A stretch of 15,077 nucleotides of DNA, taken from the NCBI GenBank assembly GCA_002839125.1, contig PGXI01000020.1, forward strand, positions 1-15,077, written 5' to 3'. Numbering within the stretch: position 1 is the first letter of the stretch; each line of letters starts with the position of its first letter. This document shows positions 7,687 to 14,975 of the stretch, one piece after another. The notes below the pieces were generated by a model. It saw only the letters and a list, made by a program, of their open reading frames with translations, had not been told where the DNA came from and did not search any database. A program made the translations under genes and the position numbers. Origin of the DNA: Tenericutes bacterium HGW-Tenericutes-5. GTDB taxonomy: Bacteria; Bacillota_I; Bacilli_A; Izemoplasmatales; Hujiaoplasmataceae.

Positions 7687-7708
7687 CTTTATAGTTTAAA
7701 CTATAAAG
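7687..7708. repeat. Perfect 22-bp palindrome at the end of pduO, upstream of the glm promoter
   Basis: The half-site CTTTATAGTTT is followed directly by its exact reverse complement, with no spacer. It covers the last codons and stop of pduO and lies about 65 to 86 bp upstream of the predicted glm transcription start. The absence of a loop, the all-AT centre and the lack of a following T run argue against a simple terminator. A binding site for a dimeric regulator fits better. It could also form a weak mRNA hairpin at the end of the lysine transcript. Confidence 0.5.
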
Positions 7709-8220
7709 GTTAGTACAAAAAGATAGTCACTTAATCTATTTAAATATTTCTTTGATAACTCCAAATCTTTTCTTTCTTCACTATCAACAAAAGCGTTTAA
7801 TCTTCTTTCTGTTTTTCGCGCCATAGTTCTAGCTACATCCACATAAGCTCCTGCTTTAGTCTTCTCGCTACCTGGCAGATAAAATCTAGCTTCTAGTGGT
7901 CTTACATCAAGAATTTCTTGAATCTTTTTCTCTAATACTAATACGTCTTCTTCCTTAATTTGAACCAAAATATTGTAAAGATCAGAGTCAAATTCACTAG
8001 CAATTAGGGAATTAATGTTCTGTAAATTCATTTGGATTTCTTTAATAAATTCAACTTTGCAATAATGATATGTCAAACCTAAATATGAGCTCAATTCATC
8101 CATAGCTCCCAGTGTTTCAAATAAAACATGGCTTTTCTTAAAGGTTTTATTTTCAAAATTCTTTGATAAACCCGAATCTCCATATTTTGTTGTAACTAAT
8201 TCTAGTTTATTTACTGGCAT
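7696..8220 (-). CDS. pduO: PduO-type ATP:cob(I)alamin adenosyltransferase
   Basis: 174 residues. It transfers the adenosyl group of ATP to cob(I)alamin, making the adenosylcobalamin needed by KamDE and GlmES, whose genes flank it. The ATP-binding N-terminal motif appears as TKYGDSGLS (about residues 10-18). It is followed by GAMDELSSYLGL, the helix VARTMARKTERRL with the conserved Arg and Glu, and YLNRLSDYLFVL near the end. The stop comes right after that last motif (FVLTFIV), so the protein lacks the roughly 10-20 residue tail many members have. It begins 6 bp after kamE, with GAAGTGAG as ribosome binding site, so it most likely belongs to the lysine transcript. Its family is clear. That it serves both mutases is inferred from position. 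Confidence 0.92.
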   Translation of the reverse strand: MPVNKLELVTTKYGDSGLSKNFENKTFKKSHVLFETLGAMDELSSYLGLTYHYCKVEFIKEIQMNLQNINSLIASEFDSDLYNILVQIKEEDVLVLEKKIQEILDVRPLEARFYLPGSEKTKAGAYVDVARTMARKTERRLNAFVDSEERKDLELSKKYLNRLSDYLFVLTFIV

Positions 8221-8226
8221 TATTTC

Positions 8227-8958
8227 TCACTTCTCTTTCTTATTTATTAAAGCGTTTATAGCGAAAGTAGCAACATCTTCTGCAAAACTTCCAGGTCCAA
8301 AACCAGCATCATAACCTAATTCTTTTGCCAATTCGTGAGTAATTCTTGCTCCTCCAGCTATTAATATTACCTTATCTCTTAATCCTTCAGTTTCCAATAA
8401 TTCAACTAATTCAATCATATTCTTTAAATGAACTTCTTTTTGTGTTACTGTTTGTGAAACTAATAACACATCGGCATTTTTTTCTCTAGCAAACTTGATA
8501 AAATCTTCATTTAATACTTGAGATCCCAAGTTGTATGCTTCAATACCTTCATATCTTTCTAAACCATAATGTCCAGCAAAGCCTTTCATATTCATTATAG
8601 CATCAATCCCAACTGTATGAGCATCAGTTCCAGTAGATGCGCCAACAAAAACAATTTTTCTATCAAAGTTATGTTTTATAGCGTCTTCTATTTCTTCTTT
8701 TGAAAGTGCTTCGCTAGTAATTTCTTCCACTATTATTTTATCATAATCGATGGAATTTTTGGTGCTTCCATACACAATATAAAAACTAAAATCGTCACTC
8801 AAATTTTCAGAATGAACAACTTGCGGATCTATTATCCCCATTTGCTTAACTAATTCTTTTGCTGCTTGGACACCTCTAGCTGAATTTGCTACCGGCAAAG
8901 TAAAACTAATTTGTACTTTACCGTCATTGAATGTATCCCCATAAGGTTTAATCTTCAT
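8227..8958 (-). CDS. kamE: Lysine 5,6-aminomutase beta subunit
   Basis: 243 residues. With KamD it forms the adenosylcobalamin- and PLP-dependent mutase that moves the 6-amino group of beta-lysine to carbon 5, giving 3,5-diaminohexanoate. The cobalamin motif is TDAHTVGID with His114 as the cobalt ligand. Lys125 (NMKGF), exactly 11 residues later, matches the spacing of His133 and Lys144 (PLP Schiff base) that I recall for the C. sticklandii subunit. SQTVTQKEVH and LIAGGARITHELAKELGYDAGFGPG complete the Rossmann-like B12 domain, while the first 80 residues form the dimerisation part. The ATG overlaps the end of kamD by 11 bp and has GGAGG 9 bp upstream. Confidence 0.95.
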   Translation of the reverse strand: MKIKPYGDTFNDGKVQISFTLPVANSARGVQAAKELVKQMGIIDPQVVHSENLSDDFSFYIVYGSTKNSIDYDKIIVEEITSEALSKEEIEDAIKHNFDRKIVFVGASTGTDAHTVGIDAIMNMKGFAGHYGLERYEGIEAYNLGSQVLNEDFIKFAREKNADVLLVSQTVTQKEVHLKNMIELVELLETEGLRDKVILIAGGARITHELAKELGYDAGFGPGSFAEDVATFAINALINKKEK

Positions 8959-10504
8959 TGAAGTGTTCCTCCATCTTCTCCAATACTACATTGAAGTAGT
9001 TATCAGATTTTTCAAAAACTCCTGTCAAACCTTTTCCACCAGTTCTCATTCTTTTTGTTTGCGCAAATACGCCGCTTTCTAAACTAAAAAATAAACCGTC
9101 TTGAGATATCTGTTTTAGCAGTTTTTCAGCAGAATCTAAAACTTCTTGTGCTCTGTTTTGAATTATACCATTTGCTTTATACTCAATTTCGTCTCCAAAA
9201 GACTTCATTGATTTTTGAATCATTTTAGCGTTCTTAATTGCTAGATATCTGTCTGACATAAAAGGCGTATGAATAGCTTCTGTCATCATTCCTAATAGAT
9301 GGATTGATTGTGAGGTCATGGTAGTAACCATATTAAACATTGCGTTTTGTTGATAAGCTCTAAAAATGTTGCCATTGATATGCTTTGTTGGCGGCATATA
9401 TTTTAACGGAGCTTCAGGAAATATTTCTCTAGCTAACTGTGCTTGAGCTAACTCAAATAAGAAACTATTTTCGACTTCTGGATCTATTTCAAATGCATGT
9501 CCTAATCCCATTAGTTTATTAGGCAAATGAGCTTTTAAAGCAAATGCTTCGTTAATGAATTGAGAAGCTGTAACTGTGTGTGCTTCTTCTATAGCATCTG
9601 CCGTTGTTAAGTAATTATCTTCTCCGGTATTTATAATAATTCCCGAGTAAGCATTAATTAGTCTTGAAAAATATTGGTCAACAAAAGTTCTTTGCATATT
9701 TATATCTCGGAATATAATTCCGTACATACTGTCATTTAATAAAACATCCAATCTTTCCAACGCCCCCATAGCCGCAATTTCGGGCATACATAAACCAGAA
9801 GCATAGTTGACAAGATAGATATATCTTTTCTCTTCTTCGCTAACCTTATCAAGTGCTTGTCGCATAATTCTAAAGTTTTCTTGTGTTGCGAATGTTCCCC
9901 CAAAGCCTTCGGTTGTCTTTCCGTACGGAACATAATCTAACAATGATTGTCCAGTAGATCTTATAACAGCAATTATATCAGCTCCGGCCTTTGCGGCAGA
10001 AACCGCTTGAATAACATCTTCATCAATATTTCCAGTAGCTACTATAACATATAAATCAGTTTTATCCCTTGGGAATTTAGTTAAGTAATCTTCTCTATTT
10101 GCTTTATTAGCTTTGATTTTGTTCAAACTTTTTTCATAATAAGGTTTTAAAACTTCAAAAGCTTCTTTTCTATCAATCAAATCATAACTACACAAACTAA
10201 CATTTCTAGACGTATATTGCTCAACGAACTCAAGTAATGATAATCCGGTATGTTTAAGTGCAGTAGCAATATATATGCTTACACCTTTACTAATGTCTCC
10301 GTTTTCAACAACATCATCAACCATCTTATTTGGTAAAGGGACTGAAAAATCGTCGATACCATCAACGCCAAGCAATCTTAAAACTGTTCTTTCAACACTA
10401 ATAGTTGTATGTCTATCAATAAAGTTTTGAACATCATCAGCAATTAAACTTGCGTATTTACGACAGGAGTTAATTTGTTCTTGATTTAAATTTAATTTAT
10501 TCAT
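8948..10504 (-). CDS. kamD: Lysine 5,6-aminomutase alpha subunit
   Basis: 518 residues from the ATG at 10504 (about 516 in C. sticklandii). It provides the TIM barrel that holds substrate, adenosyl group and PLP of lysine 5,6-aminomutase. Recognisable blocks include VPLPNKMVDDV, LTKFPRDKTDLYVIVATGNIDED, DIIAVIRSTGQSLLDYVPYG, PNKLMGLGHAFEIDPEVEN and PPTKHINGNIFRAYQQNAMFNMV. The start ATG was preferred over an in-frame GTG at 10513. The ATG gives the shorter, family-like MNKLNLNQEQI, and AAGGTGG lies at the right distance before it. It overlaps the end of kamB by 8 bp. In other lysine fermenters kamC often precedes kamD; here kamB is directly upstream. Confidence 0.95.
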   Translation of the reverse strand: MNKLNLNQEQINSCRKYASLIADDVQNFIDRHTTISVERTVLRLLGVDGIDDFSVPLPNKMVDDVVENGDISKGVSIYIATALKHTGLSLLEFVEQYTSRNVSLCSYDLIDRKEAFEVLKPYYEKSLNKIKANKANREDYLTKFPRDKTDLYVIVATGNIDEDVIQAVSAAKAGADIIAVIRSTGQSLLDYVPYGKTTEGFGGTFATQENFRIMRQALDKVSEEEKRYIYLVNYASGLCMPEIAAMGALERLDVLLNDSMYGIIFRDINMQRTFVDQYFSRLINAYSGIIINTGEDNYLTTADAIEEAHTVTASQFINEAFALKAHLPNKLMGLGHAFEIDPEVENSFLFELAQAQLAREIFPEAPLKYMPPTKHINGNIFRAYQQNAMFNMVTTMTSQSIHLLGMMTEAIHTPFMSDRYLAIKNAKMIQKSMKSFGDEIEYKANGIIQNRAQEVLDSAEKLLKQISQDGLFFSLESGVFAQTKRMRTGGKGLTGVFEKSDNYFNVVLEKMEEHFNED

Positions 10505-11495
10505 AAATACCACCTTCTAAAACATTTAGCACATCTGTTTTTAATGCATTCTTCAATTTGTTTTTAAAATCATTATTATCAAATTCATATCCTTTTGGAG
10601 AATATGGGTTGTAGCAAATCAAGGCTACATTGATTGGATTAATTGTAAAAATATTGAGACTAAGTTTAAATAATTTTTCCAAGTTATCATCGTTAACCTG
10701 AATATTAATTGGCGTTTGAATTATTAAGTCAAAAGCATATTTACCTCTTTCAACTACTAGTTTTTCAACAAATTTATTAGAAATTGTCTTTGGTAAATAC
10801 AAGTATTTTGAATTTAATACCTCATTTATAAAAATGTCTTTGATATTTCCTATAACGGATGAAAAAGGTAATTCTTGATAATTATTATCCGTGTCCACAA
10901 AACCTATATTTTGGCCAAAACTATAAGGTAAAGCCGGCATGGTTTCTAAGTTAAATTTACGATATTGCAAATATGTATCTTTAACTACTTTATCAATATC
11001 CTTATCTTTGTTAGCTCCTACGACGAAGATTGTCGCATCAGAAGTTCGTGCAAATGTTTGCCTTGAGAACGCCCCGTCTATTATAATTTTTTCAAGACCA
11101 TATTTTTCGAGAATACTAATTAATAATTGCATATCTTTGACTCTAGAAGGACCGGCCACTAAAGCTTTTCCTTCGTTTAAAATTTCAATAATTACAACTT
11201 GGCCAATTGAGGTTGTGATATTTGTTTTCTCTAGAATTTTATAGTCACAACTGTAATTTTTTAAGGTGTCAAATGCTGTAGCAACAATGTGTCCTTTTTT
11301 TACAAATATCCTTGGTTTCTCCATCGAGGTAATTTGATCTATTTCTTCTCCATCTAATCCAATTGATGTAATTGCTAAACGACAAAACAACTGTTCTAAA
11401 TAATGATTCATAACAGTTGTTTTACCAGCATTTTTTGTATTACCGACGATGCTGATTATTTTGAATTTATCTAAATAATCAACTATTTTTTTAAT
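10497..11495 (-). CDS. kamB: KamB-like P-loop protein, proposed lysine 5,6-aminomutase reactivase subunit; non-standard start
   Basis: 332 residues if read from the ATT at 11495. The first ATG (11411) would cut off a complete Walker A motif, GNTKNAGKTT (residues 18-27 of the long form), preceded by the hydrophobic strand KIISIV. The true start must therefore be upstream. In this frame there is no ATG, GTG, TTG or CTG between the stop at 11522 and 11411. The ATT has AAGGA 7 bp before it and gives MKKIVDYLDKFKIISIVG. An alternative is entry from kamA by a -1 shift on A7. The rest of the protein has no motif I can name. Its place between kamA and kamDE matches KamB of other lysine fermenters, which is annotated with KamC as a reactivating factor for lysine 5,6-aminomutase. 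The family name is from recall and gene order. Confidence 0.78.
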   Translation of the reverse strand: MKKIVDYLDKFKIISIVGNTKNAGKTTVMNHYLEQLFCRLAITSIGLDGEEIDQITSMEKPRIFVKKGHIVATAFDTLKNYSCDYKILEKTNITTSIGQVVIIEILNEGKALVAGPSRVKDMQLLISILEKYGLEKIIIDGAFSRQTFARTSDATIFVVGANKDKDIDKVVKDTYLQYRKFNLETMPALPYSFGQNIGFVDTDNNYQELPFSSVIGNIKDIFINEVLNSKYLYLPKTISNKFVEKLVVERGKYAFDLIIQTPINIQVNDDNLEKLFKLSLNIFTINPINVALICYNPYSPKGYEFDNNDFKNKLKNALKTDVLNVLEGGIYE

Positions 11496-12730
11496 GTTCT
11501 TTTCCTTCTTTCCAATTCTTTAGGTTCAAGAGAAATCATTTTCCCCGCTAATAACCCGCTAACACCATTAGCATTTTCATACTTTTTTTTATTGACATAG
11601 TTTTGTGGTTCTGAATATGTCGAAATGACACCTTCATAGTTTCTCAAAACAATTTTGCCAGGAGCTTGTGAAATTACATAATTTGGCATTACTGGAATTT
11701 TACCTCCGCCTCCAGGAGCGTCCACAACAAACGTTGGAACACAATAACCTGAGGTATGTCCTCTTAAACCTTCAATAATTTCGATACCCTTGGAGACAGG
11801 CGTTCTAAAATGTTCAATTCCTAAAGATAAATCACACTGATAGATATAGTACGGTCTAACTCTTATATAAGCTAGCCTTTGTACTAATGTTTTCATGACT
11901 TCTACTGAGTCATTCACACCTTTTAACAAAACTGATTGATTCCCCAATGGAACTCCAGCATCTGCTAAACGATCGATGGCTGCTTTTGATTCTATAGTTA
12001 TTTCATCATAATGATTAAAATGAGTATTTAACCATATCGGATGATACTTTTTTAACATATCCACGAATTGTTGAGTAATTCTTTGTGGCAACACAACAGG
12101 TGTTCTCGTACCTAAACGGATGATTTCAACATGTTCGATTTCTCTTAAACGTTTGATAATATCTTCTAGGATTTCATCACTCACTAATAAAGCATCTCCA
12201 CCAGAAAGTAAAACATCTCTAATTTCTTTGTTTTGTCTAATATACTCAATTGCTAAATCTATTCTATCTTGTGGCATTTTTTGATCTTTTTGGCCTGCAA
12301 ATCTTCTTCTAGTGCAATGTCTACAATACATAGAACACATATCTGTAATCAAAAACAATACTCTATCTGGATAACGATGCGTTAATCCCGGAACAGGTGA
12401 ATCAGTATCTTCTGCCAATGGATCTAGCATATCATTTTCACCAACAACCATCTCATATACACTTGGGATAGCTTGTTTCCTAATCGGACAATTAGGATCA
12501 TCAGTATTAATAAGAGTTAAATAATAAGGAGTTATTGCCATTCTGAATTTTGATAAAACACTAGAAATGTCATTTCTCTCTTCTTGAGTCAATTTAATAT
12601 ATTTATCAAGATCATCAACGTTTTTAATTCTATTTCTAACCTGCCAACGCCAATCTTGCCATTCTGAGTCTAAAACATCAGGAAAGTACTTCTTCTTTCT
12701 CAATAAATATGTGTCATTAGTGACTTTCAT
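11483..12730 (-). CDS. kamA: Lysine 2,3-aminomutase (radical SAM, PLP)
   Basis: 415 residues, matching the clostridial enzyme (416). It converts L-lysine to L-beta-lysine, the first step of lysine fermentation. The radical-SAM cluster motif is CSMYCRHC (Cys132, 136, 139) followed by TRRRFAG. Lys344 in PGGGGKIPVMPN is the PLP lysine, and Asp300 (YQCD) and Asp337 (VVDAPGG) correspond to the aspartates that select lysine. All are 7 residues beyond the C. subterminale numbering I recall (125/129/132, 337, 293, 330), so specificity for lysine is well supported. Oddly, the zinc ligands of that enzyme appear to be missing: GVNDS replaces GVNDC, and the C-terminal CNCxxC segment is deleted. The ATG shares one base with the kdd stop. 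The gene ends TTA AAA AAA TAG, overlapping the kamB start region. Confidence 0.96.
   Translation of the reverse strand: MKVTNDTYLLRKKKYFPDVLDSEWQDWRWQVRNRIKNVDDLDKYIKLTQEERNDISSVLSKFRMAITPYYLTLINTDDPNCPIRKQAIPSVYEMVVGENDMLDPLAEDTDSPVPGLTHRYPDRVLFLITDMCSMYCRHCTRRRFAGQKDQKMPQDRIDLAIEYIRQNKEIRDVLLSGGDALLVSDEILEDIIKRLREIEHVEIIRLGTRTPVVLPQRITQQFVDMLKKYHPIWLNTHFNHYDEITIESKAAIDRLADAGVPLGNQSVLLKGVNDSVEVMKTLVQRLAYIRVRPYYIYQCDLSLGIEHFRTPVSKGIEIIEGLRGHTSGYCVPTFVVDAPGGGGKIPVMPNYVISQAPGKIVLRNYEGVISTYSEPQNYVNKKKYENANGVSGLLAGKMISLEPKELERRKRTLKK
11486..11492 (-). other. A7 slippery run directly before the kamA stop
   Basis: In the kamA frame the end reads TTA AAA AAA TAG, so the heptamer A AAA AAA stands immediately before the stop. 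A Shine-Dalgarno-like GAAGGA lies roughly 10 bp upstream of the run, as in the dnaX frameshift cassette. A -1 shift here enters the kamB frame (next codon ATA) and would give a KamA-KamB fusion of about 744 residues. I see no convincing GC-rich stimulatory hairpin downstream. The same bases may simply be the start region of kamB. Confidence 0.4.
11503..11507 (-). promoter_or_regulatory. Ribosome binding site supporting the ATT start of kamB
   Basis: AAGGA on the minus strand (part of AGAAGGA), 7 bp upstream of the ATT at 11495-11493 and inside the last codons of kamA. Its spacing is right for initiation at the ATT and too long for the ATA at 11486. Confidence 0.55.
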
Positions 12731-13767
12731 TATTTATCACTTCCGTATCTCTCTTTAAAAATCTCATATAATTCTTTTGATTCTCTTAAAAGATTCAAAG
12801 TGAATTCCGCATGATCTTTTGTGTAACCATTACCTATAATCATCAAAGCTTCTGAAGCAATACCTTCTGCCCCTAAAGCTGCTTTTGTGAATGAAGTTGC
12901 CATAGAGAAGAAATAAATTGTACCTGTCGATTTTGTTGGTAAAATTGAAGTCATTTCTGTATTAGGGACATTAACAACATTAATAGTCACATCAACCATT
13001 TCCGGTAAAACTGCTCGAACTTTATTATATATCTCCATAGGTTTTGTAGCGTCACCAACAATGATATAATCACAAACATTAAGCTTTTCTAAATCATGGC
13101 GATGTCTATCTGAATGAATCAATCCGATTACCTTACCATTTTTACCAGCACTTTTTCTTGCTTGATAAGCACAAAGTATACCAGATTTTCCACCAGCACC
13201 CAAAATTAGTACTGAATCATCTTTTTTAACAAGTTTTTCTACTTGAGCTGCAGCTCCCGCTACATCTAAAGCAGAAAGAACTATATTAGCTGGCAAGTCA
13301 TTAGGAATTACTGCATAAATTCCGGTTTCAAAAAGTATTGCTTGACCGATAATATTTACTTGGTCTTTAGATAAATCTATACTTATAATTTTTTCTATTT
13401 TTAAAGGTGTTAGCGATAAAGAAACTAATGATGTAATTTTGTCTCCAGGCTTCAAATTAAGATGAAGATTTTTTCCCACTTCTTTTATTCTACCTAAAAA
13501 CATGCCACCGCTTCCGGTAACTGGATTTTGCATCTTACCCTTATTGTTTACGATGTTTTCAATCATTTCTTTCATTTTGTCAACATCACTATTACATGCA
13601 TTTTTAATTTGTGTGAATGATGCTGAATCAATATTTAAAGTATCTACGTCAACTAAAATTTCGTTATCATAACATACCATTTCATTGTTAATCTTATCAG
13701 CTGTTTGTGGTAATGTTCCTTCTGGATAAATTACTCTATGTGTTCCGTATTTGCATAATTCTTTCAT
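12730..13767 (-). CDS. kdd: L-erythro-3,5-diaminohexanoate dehydrogenase
   Basis: 345 residues, the family's usual size. It catalyses the NAD(P)+-dependent oxidative deamination of 3,5-diaminohexanoate to 5-amino-3-oxohexanoate, the step after lysine 5,6-aminomutase. The fold resembles medium-chain dehydrogenases: NPVTGSGGMFLGRI near residues 81-94 in the catalytic part, and the dinucleotide-binding loop LILGAGGKSGILCA at 187-200, followed by a beta strand GKVIGLIHSD. No zinc-binding cysteine cluster of alcohol dehydrogenases is seen. The ATG stands 1 bp after the kce stop with GGAG 9 bp upstream, and the stop overlaps the kamA ATG (TAATG). The order kce-kdd-kamA matches lysine fermentation clusters of Fusobacterium and clostridia as I recall them. 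Confidence 0.94.
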   Translation of the reverse strand: MKELCKYGTHRVIYPEGTLPQTADKINNEMVCYDNEILVDVDTLNIDSASFTQIKNACNSDVDKMKEMIENIVNNKGKMQNPVTGSGGMFLGRIKEVGKNLHLNLKPGDKITSLVSLSLTPLKIEKIISIDLSKDQVNIIGQAILFETGIYAVIPNDLPANIVLSALDVAGAAAQVEKLVKKDDSVLILGAGGKSGILCAYQARKSAGKNGKVIGLIHSDRHRHDLEKLNVCDYIIVGDATKPMEIYNKVRAVLPEMVDVTINVVNVPNTEMTSILPTKSTGTIYFFSMATSFTKAALGAEGIASEALMIIGNGYTKDHAEFTLNLLRESKELYEIFKERYGSDK

Positions 13768-13768
13768 C

Positions 13769-14596
13769 TTATTCTTCTCCCATTCCTAAAATAATTCTCG
13801 CTTCTTTTGGAGTTGCGATCTCACGATTGTATTTTCTTGCAATTTGTACTACTTTTTCAACTAACTCAGCATTAGACTTTGCTAACACTCCTTTTTCGAT
13901 ATAAATATTGTCTTCTAAACCAACTCTAACGTGTCCGCCATGTTTAATAGAAAGCTCCGCTAATGAAAACTCATATCTTCCAATACCTGCAACACTATAT
14001 GTTGCATTTACTGGTAAACTTTCTTTTAAAAAAATGAAATCTCTTTCTTCGCCTGTCATACCACCATTTACACCTAAAACAAAGCTATAATGCAAATGGC
14101 CTTTAATAATACTTTTTTTTATCAATCTAATTGTTGTATCAATATGACCTTTTTCAAAACATTCCATTTCATATCTTACATTCAATTCATTCATCTTATT
14201 AGCAAAATATATTATATCGTTTTCTGTATTTACAAAAATTTCATCTCCGCCAAAATTTAAGGTTCCGCAATCTAAAGTCGCCATCTCTGGTTTAATATTT
14301 AAAACATCCGATCTTTCTTCTCTAGACATACCAACTGCTCCCCCGGTTGAAACTTGGATGATTAACTCAGGGCAGCGCTTTTTTATAGCGTTATGAATTT
14401 CTTGATATCTATCTTTATTTTGCGTTGGTTTTCCATCGTCAAATCTCGCGTGCAAGTGAATAATTGAAGCTCCCGCTTTATAAGCAGCGTCAGCAGCCTC
14501 AACCATTTCTTCCACCGTATAAGGTACTGATGGATTATGTTCCTTTGTAACCTCAGCTCCAGATATTGCGCAAGTGATAATCAATTTATCCTTCAT
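13769..14596 (-). CDS. kce: 3-keto-5-aminohexanoate cleavage enzyme (BKACE family)
   Basis: 275 residues from the ATG at 14596. It condenses 5-amino-3-oxohexanoate with acetyl-CoA and splits the product to acetoacetate and 3-aminobutyryl-CoA. The BKACE (formerly DUF849) signature is clear: IITCAISGAEVTK at the N-terminus, and HLHARFDDGKPTQ with the two metal-binding histidines His47 and His49. STGGAVGMSREER, ATLDCGTLNFGG and HVRVGLEDNIYIEKG follow; the glutamate in GLED is the likely third zinc ligand. The start was chosen because AAGGAG lies 10 bp upstream and the protein then begins at the conserved strand. An in-frame TTG at 14620 adds residues without a match. It overlaps the kal end by 11 bp. 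Confidence 0.95.
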   Translation of the reverse strand: MKDKLIITCAISGAEVTKEHNPSVPYTVEEMVEAADAAYKAGASIIHLHARFDDGKPTQNKDRYQEIHNAIKKRCPELIIQVSTGGAVGMSREERSDVLNIKPEMATLDCGTLNFGGDEIFVNTENDIIYFANKMNELNVRYEMECFEKGHIDTTIRLIKKSIIKGHLHYSFVLGVNGGMTGEERDFIFLKESLPVNATYSVAGIGRYEFSLAELSIKHGGHVRVGLEDNIYIEKGVLAKSNAELVEKVVQIARKYNREIATPKEARIILGMGEE

Positions 14597-14972
14597 ATCT
14601 TTGTAACTCCTTAGGAACAATACATGTTCCGACTGCTTTTGTAGTGAGAATTCTTTCTTCTAAAGTATCACAAGCACTAGGAGAAATATCTGGCCTAGCA
14701 GCGATTATTTTATAACAATAAAATTCCATTTTTCTTGATGTATTTCCTGCTTCAATTATTTCTGCTTCAATTTCTACAAAATCACCAGCATAAACAGGCG
14801 CTAAAAAGTCAACTGACTCATAAGCTCTAAATAATCCTTCATCACCGTCTAGTCTAATCAGAAGTTCTGTAGCTGCGTCACCAAATAAAGCTAAAATCTT
14901 AGCTCCATCTACTAAATTGCCTCCGTAATGAGCATCTTGATTTGACATTCTCATTTTTAAAATTGTCTTCAT
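14586..14972 (-). CDS. kal: 3-aminobutyryl-CoA ammonia-lyase
   Basis: 128 residues, single hot-dog-fold domain, as in the enzyme characterised from Fusobacterium and clostridia. It eliminates ammonia from L-3-aminobutyryl-CoA to give crotonyl-CoA, which can then be reduced to butyryl-CoA. Visible features are RMSNQDAHYGGNLVDGAKIL near the N-terminus (the expected active-site region of the fold), LIRLDGDEGLFRAYESVDFLAPVYAGD in the middle, and the strand VEIEAEIIEAGNTSRKMEFYCY. The ATG stands 3 bp after the stop of the upstream CoA-transferase gene, with AAGGGAGT as ribosome binding site inside that gene's last codons. The position next to kce is the main support beyond sequence. Confidence 0.93.
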   Translation of the reverse strand: MKTILKMRMSNQDAHYGGNLVDGAKILALFGDAATELLIRLDGDEGLFRAYESVDFLAPVYAGDFVEIEAEIIEAGNTSRKMEFYCYKIIAARPDISPSACDTLEERILTTKAVGTCIVPKELQRYEG

Positions 14973-14975
14973 ATC

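Noticed and set aside
7687..7708. Palindrome as a rho-independent terminator of the lysine operon
   Set aside because: The stem is AT-only apart from two G:C pairs, there is no loop in the exact palindrome and no T run follows on the minus strand.
9736..9933. 65-residue minus-strand frame inside kamD
   Set aside because: It is an alternative frame fully contained in kamD with no independent start signal.
10505..10513. GTG at 10513 as the start of kamD
   Set aside because: The ATG at 10504 has a well-placed AAGGTGG and gives the family-like length and N-terminus.
10939..11244. Plus-strand open frame inside kamB
   Set aside because: Antisense shadow of a coding gene, with low-complexity hydrophobic content and no domain. 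The shorter plus-strand frames at 1364-1618, 5613-5831, 13707-13904 and 13908-14090 were rejected for the same reason.
10497..11411. kamB starting at the first ATG (304 residues)
   Set aside because: It removes a complete Walker A motif and the strand before it, which are encoded in the same frame directly upstream without a stop.
14597..14620. TTG at 14620 as the start of kce
   Set aside because: The extra eight residues match nothing in the family, and AAGGAG is correctly spaced for the ATG at 14596.
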